DNA of 64,000 nucleotides from Hydrogenophilales bacterium (GCA_016703155.1 JADJCP010000008.1:76369-140368), one strand, 5' to 3'; positions 17,002 to 27,070 are shown, numbered from the stretch's first letter. Program-made: numbers and translations. The notes: generated from the letters alone by a model not told the origin.

Positions 17002-17244
17002 ATGCCGGGCGCAATGTATGACCTCTCGGTTCGTATCGACTGCATCGAGGCGGTGGCTTCCTGCATATCCCGTGCATTACCCGAAACCGATGCCAGCCCT
17101 TCCCGCCGTGCCCAACTCGACCAAGTGGATAACCTGGCCAGCGCCATTCTCGACCTATTGAAGCTCGCTAAGGCGGACTGCGAGGCTCTCGAACCGCAGT
17201 TCACCGACATCTACCGCGAAGGCATCGCCAAGCGCGCACACTGA
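17002..17244 (+). CDS. Small phage protein, unknown
   Basis: 80-residue frame, or 76 if translation starts at the second ATG (17014). The protein is mostly helical, with a conserved-looking QLDQVDNLASAILDLLKLAK helix and one C-terminal acidic stretch. A terminator follows 20 bases later, so it ends a transcription unit. Confidence 0.5.
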   Translation: MPGAMYDLSVRIDCIEAVASCISRALPETDASPSRRAQLDQVDNLASAILDLLKLAKADCEALEPQFTDIYREGIAKRAH

Positions 17245-17262
17245 CGCCAGGCGCGCCATGTA

Positions 17263-17296
17263 GGGCGGGACGGGGCAACCCTCCCGCCTTTTTTTT
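17263..17296 (+). terminator. Rho-independent terminator
   Basis: GC-rich stem GGCGGGA / TCCCGCC with a short loop, followed by eight T residues. It closes the middle transcription unit of the prophage before the Mor-like gene. Confidence 0.9.
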
Positions 17297-17351
17297 GCCG
17301 CTGTTGCTCGGCAGCATCACTGCTGACGGGCAGTATTGACAAGATGCAGCC

Positions 17352-17717
17352 ATGAGCAAAACCGAACCCCTGAATTGTGTTGCAGAGTTGAGCGCCCTTG
17401 TGGGCGAGGTGTTTGCCGGCCGCATCCTTGAAAAGTACGCTGGTGCGTTCATTTCATTCCAGCTTTTGCGGCGCGAGATCGCCGATCTAACCGACCTGAA
17501 CGCCTCGAAACTGCTGGCTTTCCATTATGGCGCGCCAGATGTGTATATCCCGATGCGCTCAGCCGAGGCCAGGGCTAAGCGCAATAGAGCCGTTCGTGCC
17601 CGGTTTGACGAGCTTACGAAAACCCTGAGCGCACGCGCCGCCGTCCGCAAGATCGTAAGTGAATTCAAGTGCAGCGAGCGCCGTGTCTGGTACTGGCTGA
17701 AGGAAACAGACGAGTAA
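17352..17717 (+). CDS. Mor-like transcription activator of the prophage
   Basis: 121-residue protein resembling the Mor/C activators of Mu, which bind as dimers and switch on middle or late genes. The YGAPDVYIP segment near residue 62 corresponds to the Mor 'GGxxxYIP' strand. The C-terminal part (AVRKIVSEFKCSERRVWYWL) is the helix-turn-helix. It follows a terminator and so probably has its own promoter, and it is intact. Confidence 0.75.
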   Translation: MSKTEPLNCVAELSALVGEVFAGRILEKYAGAFISFQLLRREIADLTDLNASKLLAFHYGAPDVYIPMRSAEARAKRNRAVRARFDELTKTLSARAAVRKIVSEFKCSERRVWYWLKETDE

Positions 17718-17741
17718 CCCTACCCCAATTGAGAGGACCCC

Positions 17742-18812
17742 ATGAACCAATCTGCCCATGCCGAAATCGCGCCCGCTTCCACGCTCCTGTCGCGTATTGA
17801 ACAAAAACGTCACGCGGTGGCTCGCGCCAGTGCGCTTCGTGCCAAGTTGGACGGCCTGAAGAACAAGCAAGGCACCTTGTCTCGGACGTTTCGTGAGTCC
17901 AAAAATGCGCTCAAAGGCCAGGAACTGACCCTTGAGAACGGCGGCGCCCGGTATCCGGATACCGAAAAGAAAGTCGCCATGCTGCGCGATGATGTCCGCC
18001 GCCTGGAGGCCGATGCAACACTGGTTGCGGCGGAGATCGAGGCGACCGCCAGCGAATTGAAAGCCCTGGAAGAGGTGGTCATTCCTGGCTGCATGTGCGC
18101 CGCGACCATTGAAGACGCGATGCCGCATCAGAACCGTCTTGAGGCTCTACGGGCCGATGCCGCGCGCATTGAGTCGGCAATTAGCAAACAGCGTGAAGCC
18201 ATTCGCGACGCCGAAAGCGCCATCGTTCCCGCACCGGACCGCAGCGCGCTGCGTGCCAAGGTTCTCGCCGAAGTGGCGATGGGTGAGACTGGCGAGCAGA
18301 CGTTGATCGATCTGGATGCCTTGATTGCCAGTGAACAGCAAGCCCACGCAGCCAGCTTGGGCAAGGTGAATCCGACCATCGAGCAGGCGCGTCAAACCAT
18401 CGCAGGGCTTGATGGACGGCTCGTTAACATTCAGGCGGATTTGACGCGCGCTGCGTCGTTTACCCCGGAAGTAATAGAGCGGCTGCTTCTCTCTGAAATT
18501 TACCTGGCCTGCAATGCCTTCGTCAGCCAGATGCTGGCCGGACAAGAGCAGTTCCGGGGCATCGGAGCCCTGGAGAACCTGCTCAACCGCTACGCCATCC
18601 ATGGGGCTGCGGCCGTGGGCGGCCGGTACGTCGTGATTGATCGGAACATCGTCTTGCCGCTTCCCAAGGATGCCGAGTTTGACCGGCTGCGCATGCGGGG
18701 ACACCCCGAATCGCTGTTCCGATCAATGGGCGATGTGGCTTTTGACGTGACGGATTTCGAGCGCGCGGCAATCGAGCGTCTCCGTGGCGCCGGCTGCACA
18801 CTGCTGGATTGA
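17742..18812 (+). CDS. Coiled-coil phage protein of unknown function
   Basis: 356-residue protein. Residues 15-125 and 140-235 are long heptad-rich coiled coils; the last 100 residues are globular (YVVIDRNIVLPLPKD). A single CMCA motif lies near residue 113. There is a GAGAGGA ribosome site before the ATG. It follows the Mor-like gene and precedes the tape measure, so a virion-assembly or scaffold role is possible, but no family is recognised. Confidence 0.6.
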   Translation: MNQSAHAEIAPASTLLSRIEQKRHAVARASALRAKLDGLKNKQGTLSRTFRESKNALKGQELTLENGGARYPDTEKKVAMLRDDVRRLEADATLVAAEIEATASELKALEEVVIPGCMCAATIEDAMPHQNRLEALRADAARIESAISKQREAIRDAESAIVPAPDRSALRAKVLAEVAMGETGEQTLIDLDALIASEQQAHAASLGKVNPTIEQARQTIAGLDGRLVNIQADLTRAASFTPEVIERLLLSEIYLACNAFVSQMLAGQEQFRGIGALENLLNRYAIHGAAAVGGRYVVIDRNIVLPLPKDAEFDRLRMRGHPESLFRSMGDVAFDVTDFERAAIERLRGAGCTLLD

Positions 18813-18921
18813 GCGCCGCCAGTTCAACAGAGCTACCAACCATGCCGCCCAGATGGCCACGCGCCACCGAGAGCGCCTAGAGCGCCAGGCGGCGCCCTAT
18901 TTGAAGCCAATGCGGCCTTGA
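18808..18921 (+). CDS. Possible small basic phage protein
   Basis: Reading from ATG 18853 gives 22 residues (MATRHRERLERQ...). The same frame is open from 18808 with an ATT codon and would give 37 residues, strongly basic. It fills part of the 136-base gap before the tape measure. No ribosome site is clear, so the call is tentative. Confidence 0.25.
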   Translation: MERRQFNRATNHAAQMATRHRERLERQAAPYLKPMRP

Positions 18922-18948
18922 TGTGCCGCTGTGTAGCGAGATGAAGCC

Positions 18949-21900
18949 ATGGCGAACTCAGACCTGAAAACCTCTCTCCTCATCGCCTTGCAGACCACGG
19001 GCGAAGAGCGCGTTGCCAAGCTTCGCACGGCTCTGGTTGACCTAGGTATCAGTGCAGACAAGGCCGAAGAAATGGCGGCCGGGCTTGACTCCGAGCTTGG
19101 CGACATAGCGAAGTCGTCCGATAAGGCACAGGGTGGCCTGATCGACATGGAGTCCGCCCTCAAGGGGCTTCTGGCTGGCGCCACCGTCGGGCAGCTCGCC
19201 GCGATGGCCGATCAATGGTCCGGCATCAATTCGCGCCTCAAGCTGGCCACGGAAAGCCAGGAGGCGTTTACCCAGGCTCAGGCCGACGCGTTCGATATCT
19301 CGCAGCGCACCGGTACCGCGCTGGAGACCACGGCAGACCTGTATTCCACGATCAATCGGACGCTGAAGGATTTGGGCGGAACGCAGGAGCAGACCGCCGA
19401 TCTGACCGAGTTGATCAATCAATCGTTCCGGATCACGGGCGGCGGCGCCGCCGCGATGGATGGGGCGATCCGGCAGCTCAACCAGGCGCTGGCCTCGGGC
19501 ACGCTGCGCGGCGATGAGTTCAACTCGGTCATGGAGCAGGCGCCGAGGCTACAGCAGGCGCTGGCCGACGCCCTGGGCGTCAGCAAGGGTGAGCTGCGCG
19601 CCATGGCCGGCGAAGGTAAGCTGGCCAGCGAGACGGTGATCAATGCACTGTTGACCCAGAAGGACGCCATCGCCAACGAGTACGCGCAGATCGCGCCAAC
19701 CATCGGCAGCGCCTTGCAGCAGGTCGAAAACTCCTGGCTTAAATTCCTCGGTGAACTGGATAAGGCGCAGGGCGCGAGTGCCGGTGTAGCGTCGGCGCTG
19801 TCTGGTTTGGCGAGCAACTTTAGCGAAGTGGCTGAGATCGCCTTGATTGCCGGCGAGTCGATCGTTGCGGCGTATGCGGTCAACGGTGTGAAGGCGGTTT
19901 ATGCCTATGGCGACGCGCTGGCCAAGAATGTTGCGGAAACCTACGCCAAGGTCCAGGCGGATAGGGAAGCCGCCCGTACGGCCATCATCAGCCAGCAGGC
20001 CGAGGAAGCCGCTGCTGTGGCCACCTTGCGCCACGCCCAGGCGAAGACGGCGGCAACTGCCGCCGCCGTGGCAGAGGCTGAGGCGCATCTTGCGGACGCG
20101 CGTCTTGTGGGCCTGTACGGCGAAGCTCGCGCTGCCGCCGAGCGGCGTGTTACCGCAGCAAAGACCGCCAACACAGCTGCGACCGTCGAATTGACCATGG
20201 CGGAACGTGCACTGGCAACCGCTTCGGCGGCATCTGCCTCAGCGCAATCGCTCTCGGCGAAGAGCGCCGGCATGCTCTCCGCGACGCTTGGCCTGTTGGG
20301 CGGGAGTGCCGGTCTGATCATCGGCGCGGCCACGGCCATCTACCTCTTCGCGCAGCACCAAGACAAGGCCGCCGCCTCGACGGAAGAGCTGAATCGGCGC
20401 CTGGAAGAGCAGGGCCGTAAATTCGATGAACTGAGCGCCAAGCAACTCCGGGTCTACCTTGACGACCTGGAAAAGCAAGCCAAGGCAGCGGAGCGAGAGC
20501 ACCAGGTTGCCAAGGCCCGCCTGGAAACCATGGATAAGCAGATCGGCGGTTACGGCGATCTGACCGAGTGGAACCGGAAATACAATCAACTCTCGGCCGA
20601 GGAGGAGAGCACTGGTAAAAAACTCGTCGAGGTCAACAACGAGATCGCCAAGACGAAGACGCGCCTTGCAGAGATCGCACCCAAGAACAACCAACTGACC
20701 GTCGACGGCAACAAGGCGACCAAGGAATCGGTGCAGCTCGCCGAGGATCGCGTCAAATTGGTCCGCGAGGAGAACAGCCTTGGGGAGCGAAGCCTGAAAT
20801 TCAAACTGGAACTGGCCAAGGGTGAGCTGGAGGTTGCCAAGAACACCGGGCAACGGGTAGCCGCCATCGAAGCCGCCAACACCGTTCAAAAACTGGAGAT
20901 CGAGCTTTCCAATCGCGTCGCGGCCGGCAAGGTGAAGGAGGCCGAGACCGATGTCGCGGCCGCCCAAGAGAAATACCGGCTGGCGTTGGCCACAAAGACG
21001 GGCGTCGAGGAAGCCGAAAAGGCGCTGAACCTCTCCGCCGAGACCTACCGCCAAACCTTTGAAGAAGCCCAGGCCCTGGAGGAACTCAACAAGAAGCGCA
21101 AGGAGGCTATCGATACGGCAAAAGCCCTGGCATCGGCCGCACGCGAGATCGGCGACGCCATGTCGCGTCTTCCGGCCGACCTAGACGGTGGCATCGGCGG
21201 GATTGGCGAGGTCATGGCGCGTTGGCGCACGGATATCGACGCCATCGGCGCCGGCATGACCTGGCACGTCAACACGATGCGCAAGGAGTTCGCCGCCCTC
21301 GGCCCGGCTGCCGAGGATGCCTTCAACACCATGCTCAAGGGTTCACGCGACGTGTTTGGGCCGGGCGGGCTGCTCACCGTCGGGCCGGCGTCGCCGCTGG
21401 CGCGCATGCGCGAGCAGATGGGCGGGCTGGAGACCGCGACGCAGGGGTGGATCGACCGGCTGTCGTCGTCCGAGGCGTCGCTGACGGACGTTGAACGCGC
21501 CATGAGCTTCCTCAAGTCCTCGACTATTGCGGGCTACACGAACATGGAGGCCCTGGGCCAGGAGCGCCTTGATCCGCTACTCGCGGCGCTCGATCAGGCC
21601 AAGCGGCGTTTGGCGGATATCCGCGACCAGGCCGCCGATACCCTGTCCAGCCTGCGCGACGAACTCGACGAACTGAACGCCAACTACGACGACATCGAGC
21701 GGCGCCGGGCGAAGCAGCGCGAGGACGATATCCAGGCCCAGCTCGCCGCCGCGCGCCGGCGGCGACCGCCAGGTGATCGCCAATCTTGAAGAGTCTTTGC
21801 GGCTGCTGCGGCAGGTCAACGCTGAGCGTATCCGCGAAGCCGAGTTACGTGAACGCGCCGAGCGTACTGGGTCTGGGGGCACGACACGCAGCGGCGGCAC

Positions 21901-22072
21901 GTCGACCGCATCCTCCGGATCGTCCTCGGGCGGAATGACGACGACATCGCGCGCGCCTGCGCTGCCCACGGGTGGCGTCACGATCAACATCGCTGGTGAT
22001 GCACTCGATGCAGAGAGTCTGGCGCGAAAAATTATGCCTGCCCTAGATCGGATCAACCGGTTAAGGGCCTGA
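18949..22072 (+). pseudogene. Phage tail tape-measure protein, frameshifted near C-terminus
   Basis: Tail-length protein that fills the tail tube and helps DNA ejection. The N-terminal tape-measure domain is clear (residues 60-280: QWSGINSRLKLATES, TADLYSTINRTLKDLG, LRGDEFNSVMEQAPRLQQAL). It is followed by a hydrophobic stretch near residue 450 and long coiled coils. An extra C near 21754 ends the frame at 21789 after 946 residues. The neighbouring frame continues AGGDRQVIANLEESLRLL to a Gly/Ser-rich tail ending at 22072, for about 1,040 residues in all. Confidence 0.8.
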
Positions 22073-22076
22073 AACG

Positions 22077-22196
22077 ATGCATAAGAATATTCAGAAAAAT
22101 CTACCAGGCCAAAATTCCTCCGTAACAGCGCGGGCGCTTAAAATCTACTTGGAGCAAGCTTTGAAAGCCGTAAACACGCCCGGGGCAAAACGATGA
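22077..22196 (+). CDS. Small phage protein, unknown
   Basis: 39-residue frame beginning MHKNIQKNLPGQNSS with an ATG four bases after the tape-measure stop. It ends in an ATGA overlap with the protease gene. Size and coupling suggest a real gene; no function can be given. Confidence 0.4.
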   Translation: MHKNIQKNLPGQNSSVTARALKIYLEQALKAVNTPGAKR

Positions 22197-22915
22197 ACAA
22201 CACAGTTTTCTCTGGCTCGCCTATCGCGCTTCGTGAAGGCGAGGGCGTGCGCATACTGCCTGCGGGTCTCTTCAGGGCGCAGGATGGCCGCCCCTTGGGG
22301 TTGCCTGGATGGCGCATCGATAGCCAGTCAGCAAAATCCGTAGTGGATTCAAAACCCAATGGCGCCACCGATTTCATGATCGATTACGAGCATCAGTCGA
22401 TCAACACGGTCCAGAACGGCAAGCCGGTGCCCGCAGCCGGCTGGTTTAAGCGCATCGAATGGCGGGATGAAGACGGCCTATATATGGTCGACATTCGCTG
22501 GACGGAGAAGGCGCGCCAGATGATCGCGGATCAGGAATACCGCCACGTCTCGCCCGTCTTCGGTTTCGATGGTAAAACCGGCGTGGTGACGCACATCGTC
22601 AGCGTGGCCTTGACCAACGCCCCGGCGCTTGCCGGCCTTACCGATCTGGCGGCGGCGACCGCGAGCATGGCGCATGCGTATAACGCTGCCCAGAGCTTTA
22701 CACCCGAGGATCGCGCCAGGTTCATGAAGTGGTTTGACTTCGACCCCATGGCGGGCCAACCCTGGCCACCTGGCTATGACCAGGGCGGCTTCCAAGATGT
22801 GACGCCGCCGACACCCGCCCAGCTGGCGGCCATGACCGAGAAAGACCGCAATTTGTACATCCGCGTCTTCGGGGATGTGTTTGAGGCCTTGGGGAAGCCA
22901 CTGAAAACCCAATGA
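22193..22915 (+). CDS. Mu I-like prohead protease, shortened
   Basis: 240-residue protein similar to the N-terminal protease domain of Mu protein I. The conserved core includes FMIDYEHQSIN (catalytic histidine region), AAGWFKRIEW and YRHVSPVF (serine region) followed by ALTNAPAL. Full-length relatives are about 350 residues and include the scaffold portion, so this copy lacks the C-terminal scaffold. In Mu-like phages the gene comes before the tail genes; here it follows the tape measure, showing rearrangement. Confidence 0.75.
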   Translation: MNNTVFSGSPIALREGEGVRILPAGLFRAQDGRPLGLPGWRIDSQSAKSVVDSKPNGATDFMIDYEHQSINTVQNGKPVPAAGWFKRIEWRDEDGLYMVDIRWTEKARQMIADQEYRHVSPVFGFDGKTGVVTHIVSVALTNAPALAGLTDLAAATASMAHAYNAAQSFTPEDRARFMKWFDFDPMAGQPWPPGYDQGGFQDVTPPTPAQLAAMTEKDRNLYIRVFGDVFEALGKPLKTQ

Positions 22916-23070
22916 GCGCCTAGAGCGCCGCCGCGCCAGTTATCCCATTCACGTAGCCGGCGCGGTATCAAGGTCGCCGACCTCCCGGCGACCAGGGCAC
23001 CGGCCCTATGCCCCGTCCGGCTTGCCGGGCGCCCCGCAGGGCTTCTAACCGTGTTCGCCAAGGAGGGATC

Positions 23071-23190
23071 GTGGCTCGCTATCGGCAAGTGTTGAGGCAA
23101 GGCCGGTATGTGGCTTACCTGATGCACCCTAACAGCTTGTGGGAAGCCTTACGCATTGCCTGGATGCTGTGGAAATATCCCGCAAGGTAG
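23071..23190 (+). CDS. Small protein near prophage right end, unknown
   Basis: 39-residue frame starting at GTG 23071 with an exact AAGGAGG ribosome site at 23060-23066. Basic N-terminus (ARYRQVLRQGRYVAYL) and an aromatic, amphipathic C-terminus (WEALRIAWMLWKYPAR). The strong ribosome site makes it credible. It may act at a membrane or be a remnant. Confidence 0.5.
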   Translation: MARYRQVLRQGRYVAYLMHPNSLWEALRIAWMLWKYPAR

Positions 23191-23270
23191 GGGCGTTGAT
23201 CGTCCTGCAAGACGGTGGCGGGGCGGTTATGCCAAATATCGCGCAAATTGGTGTAGCGTCAAAGCTCAAA

Positions 23271-23306
23271 AAGTTTCAAACCTAATTTCAAAAAGTTTCA
23301 AACCTA
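23271..23306 (-). repeat. Right-end transposase-type binding repeats
   Basis: Two direct copies of AAGTTTCAAACCTA at 23271-23284 and 23293-23306, the reverse complement of the left-end word. Spacing is 22 bases. They lie 13 bases inside the proposed right edge CGCTCA. Confidence 0.75.
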
Positions 23307-23366
23307 TCCGCGCCGCTCAGCGAATGTCAGTCGCCTTTGACTTGGAGCGTGGAATGCATGTATGCC

Positions 23367-23394
23367 ATTTAACATAATATACATTATGCGTCTT
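23367..23394 (-). other. dif-like XerC/XerD recombination site
   Basis: On the minus strand the XerD half TTATGTTAAAT and the central TGTATA are exact matches to the Escherichia coli dif consensus. The XerC half matches in its inner seven bases (CGCATAA) and differs in the outer four. Overall 24 of 28 positions are identical. It lies 47 bases right of the prophage edge and 94 bases before parA of the ICE, so it is either the chromosomal dif or one attachment end of the ICE. Confidence 0.88.
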
Positions 23395-23488
23395 TGGTCA
23401 GCGGCCACGTGGGGCAGGTACGACCGGATGGCTGATGGTGACGACAACTCCCAAGGGTTAACCGAAACTTTAGCTTCAGGGGGTTCAT

Positions 23489-24361
23489 GTGGTCATACTC
23501 AGTGTTGTAGGTACCAAAGGCGGGATCGGCAAAACGACCCTCACCGCCAATCTAAGCGCGTTGGCAGCCGACATGGGGCTGCGTGTGCTCATGGTCGATG
23601 CCGACATCCAAGGCTCACTATCGAAGTTCTACCAGCTCGGAAAAAATGCCGATGATGGTTTGACCTCGGTCGTCATCAGCGGTCGCGTCTCCGAATCGGC
23701 GATTTCCACTACGGTATGGGAGCGACTGGACATCATCGTTTGCGACGCTCCACGACGGAAATTCGCGGGCATCGAGACCACTGATCTTGAGCAGTTCATC
23801 CAGGGCCGTATCGATGCCCCGATGATTCTGCGCAAGGCACTTCGTTCCCCAATTATTGAAGATAACTATGACCTGGTGTTTATCGACACACCAGGGGCTC
23901 AGGGCCCGTTGCTCTACACCGCTGCCCTTGCCGCTCATCGCCTCATCTCACCGGTTTTGCCCGAAACGCCGAGCGCCAGAGAGTTCCGCACCGGAACATT
24001 CGAATTGCTATTGAAACTCGAAGAGGCCCAGGCCTTGGGCATTAGCCCCGGCCCACTGACAGCGGTCATCAACCGGGTCGGACACACCAACGACGCACGC
24101 CAGATCACCAAAGAGATCCGTGATAGCTACCTGGAGATGCGCGGCCTCGTCACCGTCGCCGAGACCATGATTCCAGCCAGCGTGGCCTACAACGAAGCTG
24201 CGACCGCCCTACTTCCTGTGCATCGCCTGAAACGTCGTGACCGTGGCGTGACCCCATCAGACACGATGCACGAACTGATCTGGGAATTGGTGCCGAGCCT
24301 CTCCGGGGTCTATGCCGGTGGTTATGAAGGAGGTTCTCAATCAGAAGGGGGTGAACGATGA
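23489..24361 (+). CDS. parA: ParA-family partition ATPase of the ICE
   Basis: Deviant Walker ATPase of 290 residues that would position or maintain the circular ICE. Walker A is KGGIGKTTL at residue 9, the A' motif is VDADIQGS and Walker B is LVFIDTPGA. Start is GTG 23489 after AGGGGG. It is the first gene inside the dif-like site and overlaps parB by four bases. ICE ParA proteins also influence excision or replication in other elements. Confidence 0.9.
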   Translation: MVILSVVGTKGGIGKTTLTANLSALAADMGLRVLMVDADIQGSLSKFYQLGKNADDGLTSVVISGRVSESAISTTVWERLDIIVCDAPRRKFAGIETTDLEQFIQGRIDAPMILRKALRSPIIEDNYDLVFIDTPGAQGPLLYTAALAAHRLISPVLPETPSAREFRTGTFELLLKLEEAQALGISPGPLTAVINRVGHTNDARQITKEIRDSYLEMRGLVTVAETMIPASVAYNEAATALLPVHRLKRRDRGVTPSDTMHELIWELVPSLSGVYAGGYEGGSQSEGGER

Positions 24362-25956
24362 GCGCCGTCCGACTCCCCAAAGGGGTGAGTGTCGGCGATG
24401 CAGCGAGATCCGCGTTGCAGCGCCAACCTACCCAACCTGAAGGCTCCAAGCGATTGTCGCCAGAAGATCTGCGTGCCCGGATGGTCAAGGAATCCTTGAA
24501 CGTTGGGCTCCCCAACGATAACAGCGCGCAGTTGTCGATCGACACCGAGAGCCAAATGACCCTGCCGGTCATGGAAATCTTGCTCTATGACAAAAACCCA
24601 CGCCAAACCATCAATGACCAGTGGGATGCGATCAAGGAATCAATCCGCTCAACCAAGCGGTTGAACAGCCCCTTGGTGGTGACTCGCCGTCCCGGCGAGA
24701 AGAAGTATATGGTTGGCAAAGGCGGCAATACCCGTCTGGCCATCCTCCAGGAGTTGTTTGCAGAGACGAGTGACCAGGATTTTCAGTACACCGTGGTCAC
24801 CTACACCCCCTGGAAGTCGGAATGAGCCACTCTCGCCGATCACTTGATCGAAAACGAGCTTCGCGGCGAAATGTGCTTTTGGGATAAGGCCGTCGCCTAT
24901 GCGGAGATGAAACGGCTTATTGAAGACGAGTCTGGCGAGAGCCTGTCTGCCCGTGCTCTTGAGCAGGCGCTGAAAGAAAGAGGGCTGCCGATCGGGCGGA
25001 ATGTAATCAATGTCTTATTTTTCGCCATAAATAATCTCAGGGCTTTAGGACAAGCGTGCTCTGCATTGTCTAGGTTGAAGACTCAGGAGTTGTTACCGCA
25101 TTTCAATGCCTTCGAGCGTCTTCTAAAGCACTCAAACCAAGCCAATGCCTGGCCAGGCTTACGCGATCAAGTCCTGAAGAGCACGGAACAATCCTGGCTA
25201 AGCACGGGCGAACTGGAGCCCGCTCGTATTGTCGAGCAACTCGACCAGGCCGTGACCCTCAAGCTTGGCGAAGCCGTGGAATACGTCCGCATCCTCCGGG
25301 ATCTGTGCCAACGCTTCCCGAGTGAGGACGTAGCCGGCCTGGCCGCCCAGGCACGCCTCCAGATGCGCCCTTCGGCGCCCTCCCCCACGTCTGACGGTCC
25401 TCAAACCGCAGGCGACTCGAAACCGCCCAGCAAGTCAGTGCAGTCCGCCGACCATGAGACGGCGGTCAACGCCCATCCCAAGGCGCCGGCCACCGAGGCT
25501 GAACTCCTATTGCGCGTACAGTCGCTGGCCACCCTCTTCTCTCGCCAGAACGAAGTGGCCGACTGCCTGTGCCTGCTGGAGTCCTGGCCCACCGGCTTCT
25601 ACATGGAAGTCCCCGAAAACGATGAGCCCATTGATCTCGTCGAACACGGGGCAGACCGATATCACGGCTGGTGGATGCTGGCGACCCTATCGGAGCAACT
25701 CGACGGAACCTGGTCACACTTGATGCCTGAATCGTCGACCTGGCGCCAAGCGCAGCGCCAGGAACAGGGCCGTGATGCGTTCGCGCTCCAGCATTACATG
25801 GATACGATTCTGGGAATGCCAATCGACCCGCTAACCCTGGGTAAGTGGCTGGCATCGAATGCGTCGGTGGCGACCTGGATGGAACTGGTACAAGCGCTGC
25901 GCACCCTGCGTACAGCGGTGCAGAAGCGCTTCATCGCGGAAGGGGGTGGTTTATGA
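24358..25956 (+). pseudogene. parB: ParB-family protein interrupted by in-frame TGA
   Basis: One 533-codon frame that encodes a ParB/Srx-fold protein but contains TGA at 24823-24825. Upstream is the ParB core (VMEILLYDKNPRQTIND, SPLVVTRRPGEKKYMVGKGG); downstream the same frame continues ATLADHLIENELRGEM and a helix-turn-helix region (LEQALKERGLPIGRNVINV), then a variable C-terminal half. The ENELRGEM segment normally follows without a break in this family. So the TGA is probably a nonsense mutation, for example from CGA, or an assembly error. Confidence 0.75.
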
Positions 25957-26582
25957 GCAACCACTCTAGACAGGGTGTTGCCGAGGGCGGGAATGCCCCG
26001 TTACGCCGCCGCGGCGATCGTGTCGATGCGCGCCTGCCAGGCATCCCCATCAGCGACCGCCGGCACGTCTTTTCCTTGCTGCAACATATCGCTGATCGAG
26101 CCGACTATGGACAGGATCTCGATATTCTACTGACACAACTTAGCCCTTCCACGCTGGATACCCTGAGACAGGCCTCGGTCACTGACCTTTCGCGTCTGGC
26201 AGAGCAGCGCCCAGCATTCGTATCTGTATGCGTCGACGAGCAGATGATGCACTTGGCCATGAACCGTTTGCAGCTCGTTACCAAGCGCGAGGAAGACGCT
26301 CTTTGGTTCATTAAGAGGGGGGCGCCGGCGGCGGCCATGCTGGAATTGTTCGGCATGCACGAACTTGAATATCGACGCCTTCGGCTGGCGGCTTCGGTCG
26401 AGACTAAGCGCGGCCGCTCCCCCAAGCTCGATAACCAGACGCACCACGAAGTCATCCGCTATTGGTATCGGAATCGCGACCACTCGGACCCGATCGGACG
26501 ATTCAAGACATTGGGCGAAGCCTTTCCTGACGCTTCGTTTTCCGCACTTTGGGCCGCTATCAGAGGGGGTGCCAACGCATGA
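25953..26582 (+). CDS. DUF2857-family ICE protein
   Basis: 209-residue protein found after ParB in related ICEs. It is mostly helical and includes FIKRGAPAAAMLELFGMHELEYRRLR, a helix-turn-helix-like stretch near residue 125, suggesting DNA binding. The start overlaps the parB stop (ATGA). Function is not established; context suggests maintenance or regulation of the ICE. Confidence 0.7.
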   Translation: MSNHSRQGVAEGGNAPLRRRGDRVDARLPGIPISDRRHVFSLLQHIADRADYGQDLDILLTQLSPSTLDTLRQASVTDLSRLAEQRPAFVSVCVDEQMMHLAMNRLQLVTKREEDALWFIKRGAPAAAMLELFGMHELEYRRLRLAASVETKRGRSPKLDNQTHHEVIRYWYRNRDHSDPIGRFKTLGEAFPDASFSALWAAIRGGANA

Positions 26583-27070
26583 CCAGAGCCGAACAACGCC
26601 GTATGAAAGCGGCACTAGCTCAATCGACCCTCCCCCAAGGAGGACATCGGCCCGGCGCCAGAATGCTGACCCCAAGCGTATTGCTGGAGTTATACAGCGA
26701 GCCGGTCTCGTTCCATCGCCCCTTCGTTGAGTTGGGCGGTGGGGTGACCGCTGCCCTCTTCCTCTCCTGTGCATGCGACGAGGCCGCCAAGCTGCCGCCC
26801 GATAGCGACGGCTGGCTGCGGTTGTCCACCGAGCAATGGCGTGAAGCGACGTGCCTTTCACGTCACGAGCAAGACACTGCAAGGAAGACGCTGCGTGAAC
26901 GCGGACTCATTGATGAGCGCCGTGTCGGGATGCCGGCGCGCTTGGAGATTCGTGTCGAGATCAGCAAGCTCATGGAACTGCTACAGGATCAGGCCAGCAG
27001 GAAATATGCGGATCTGGATCAGATCGATTATTCGATCAACACGCCATTATTCAATACGGACGGCTATTAG
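26579..27070 (+). CDS. Winged-helix protein related to the adjacent replication gene
   Basis: 163-residue protein with one winged-helix domain: TEQWREATCLSRHEQDTARKTL, then ERRVGMPARLEIRV as the wing strand. The same module occurs twice in the next gene, so this looks like a gene duplication. It overlaps the DUF2857 gene by four bases. A role in replication initiation or its control is inferred. Confidence 0.6.
   Translation: MTRAEQRRMKAALAQSTLPQGGHRPGARMLTPSVLLELYSEPVSFHRPFVELGGGVTAALFLSCACDEAAKLPPDSDGWLRLSTEQWREATCLSRHEQDTARKTLRERGLIDERRVGMPARLEIRVEISKLMELLQDQASRKYADLDQIDYSINTPLFNTDGY

Larger units (their letters stand above)
10604..23319 (+). mobile_element. Degraded Mu/BcepMu-like transposable prophage
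   Basis: About 12.7 kb of phage genes bounded by inverted GGTTTGAAAC-type repeats: three forward copies and one reverse copy at the left, two reverse copies at the right. Gene content is repressor, small HTH protein, Mu-type transposase, MuB-like ATPase, GemA, Mor-like activator, tape measure and protease I. A full phage of this type is usually 35-40 kb, so most head and tail genes are lost, and the surviving tape measure lies before the protease, which is out of order. The edges are inferred: the right end reads CGCTCA just before GCGAA (23320-23324), and GCGAA also occurs at 10599-10603. A one-base misfit leaves the left edge uncertain by up to 40 bases. Confidence 0.8.
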
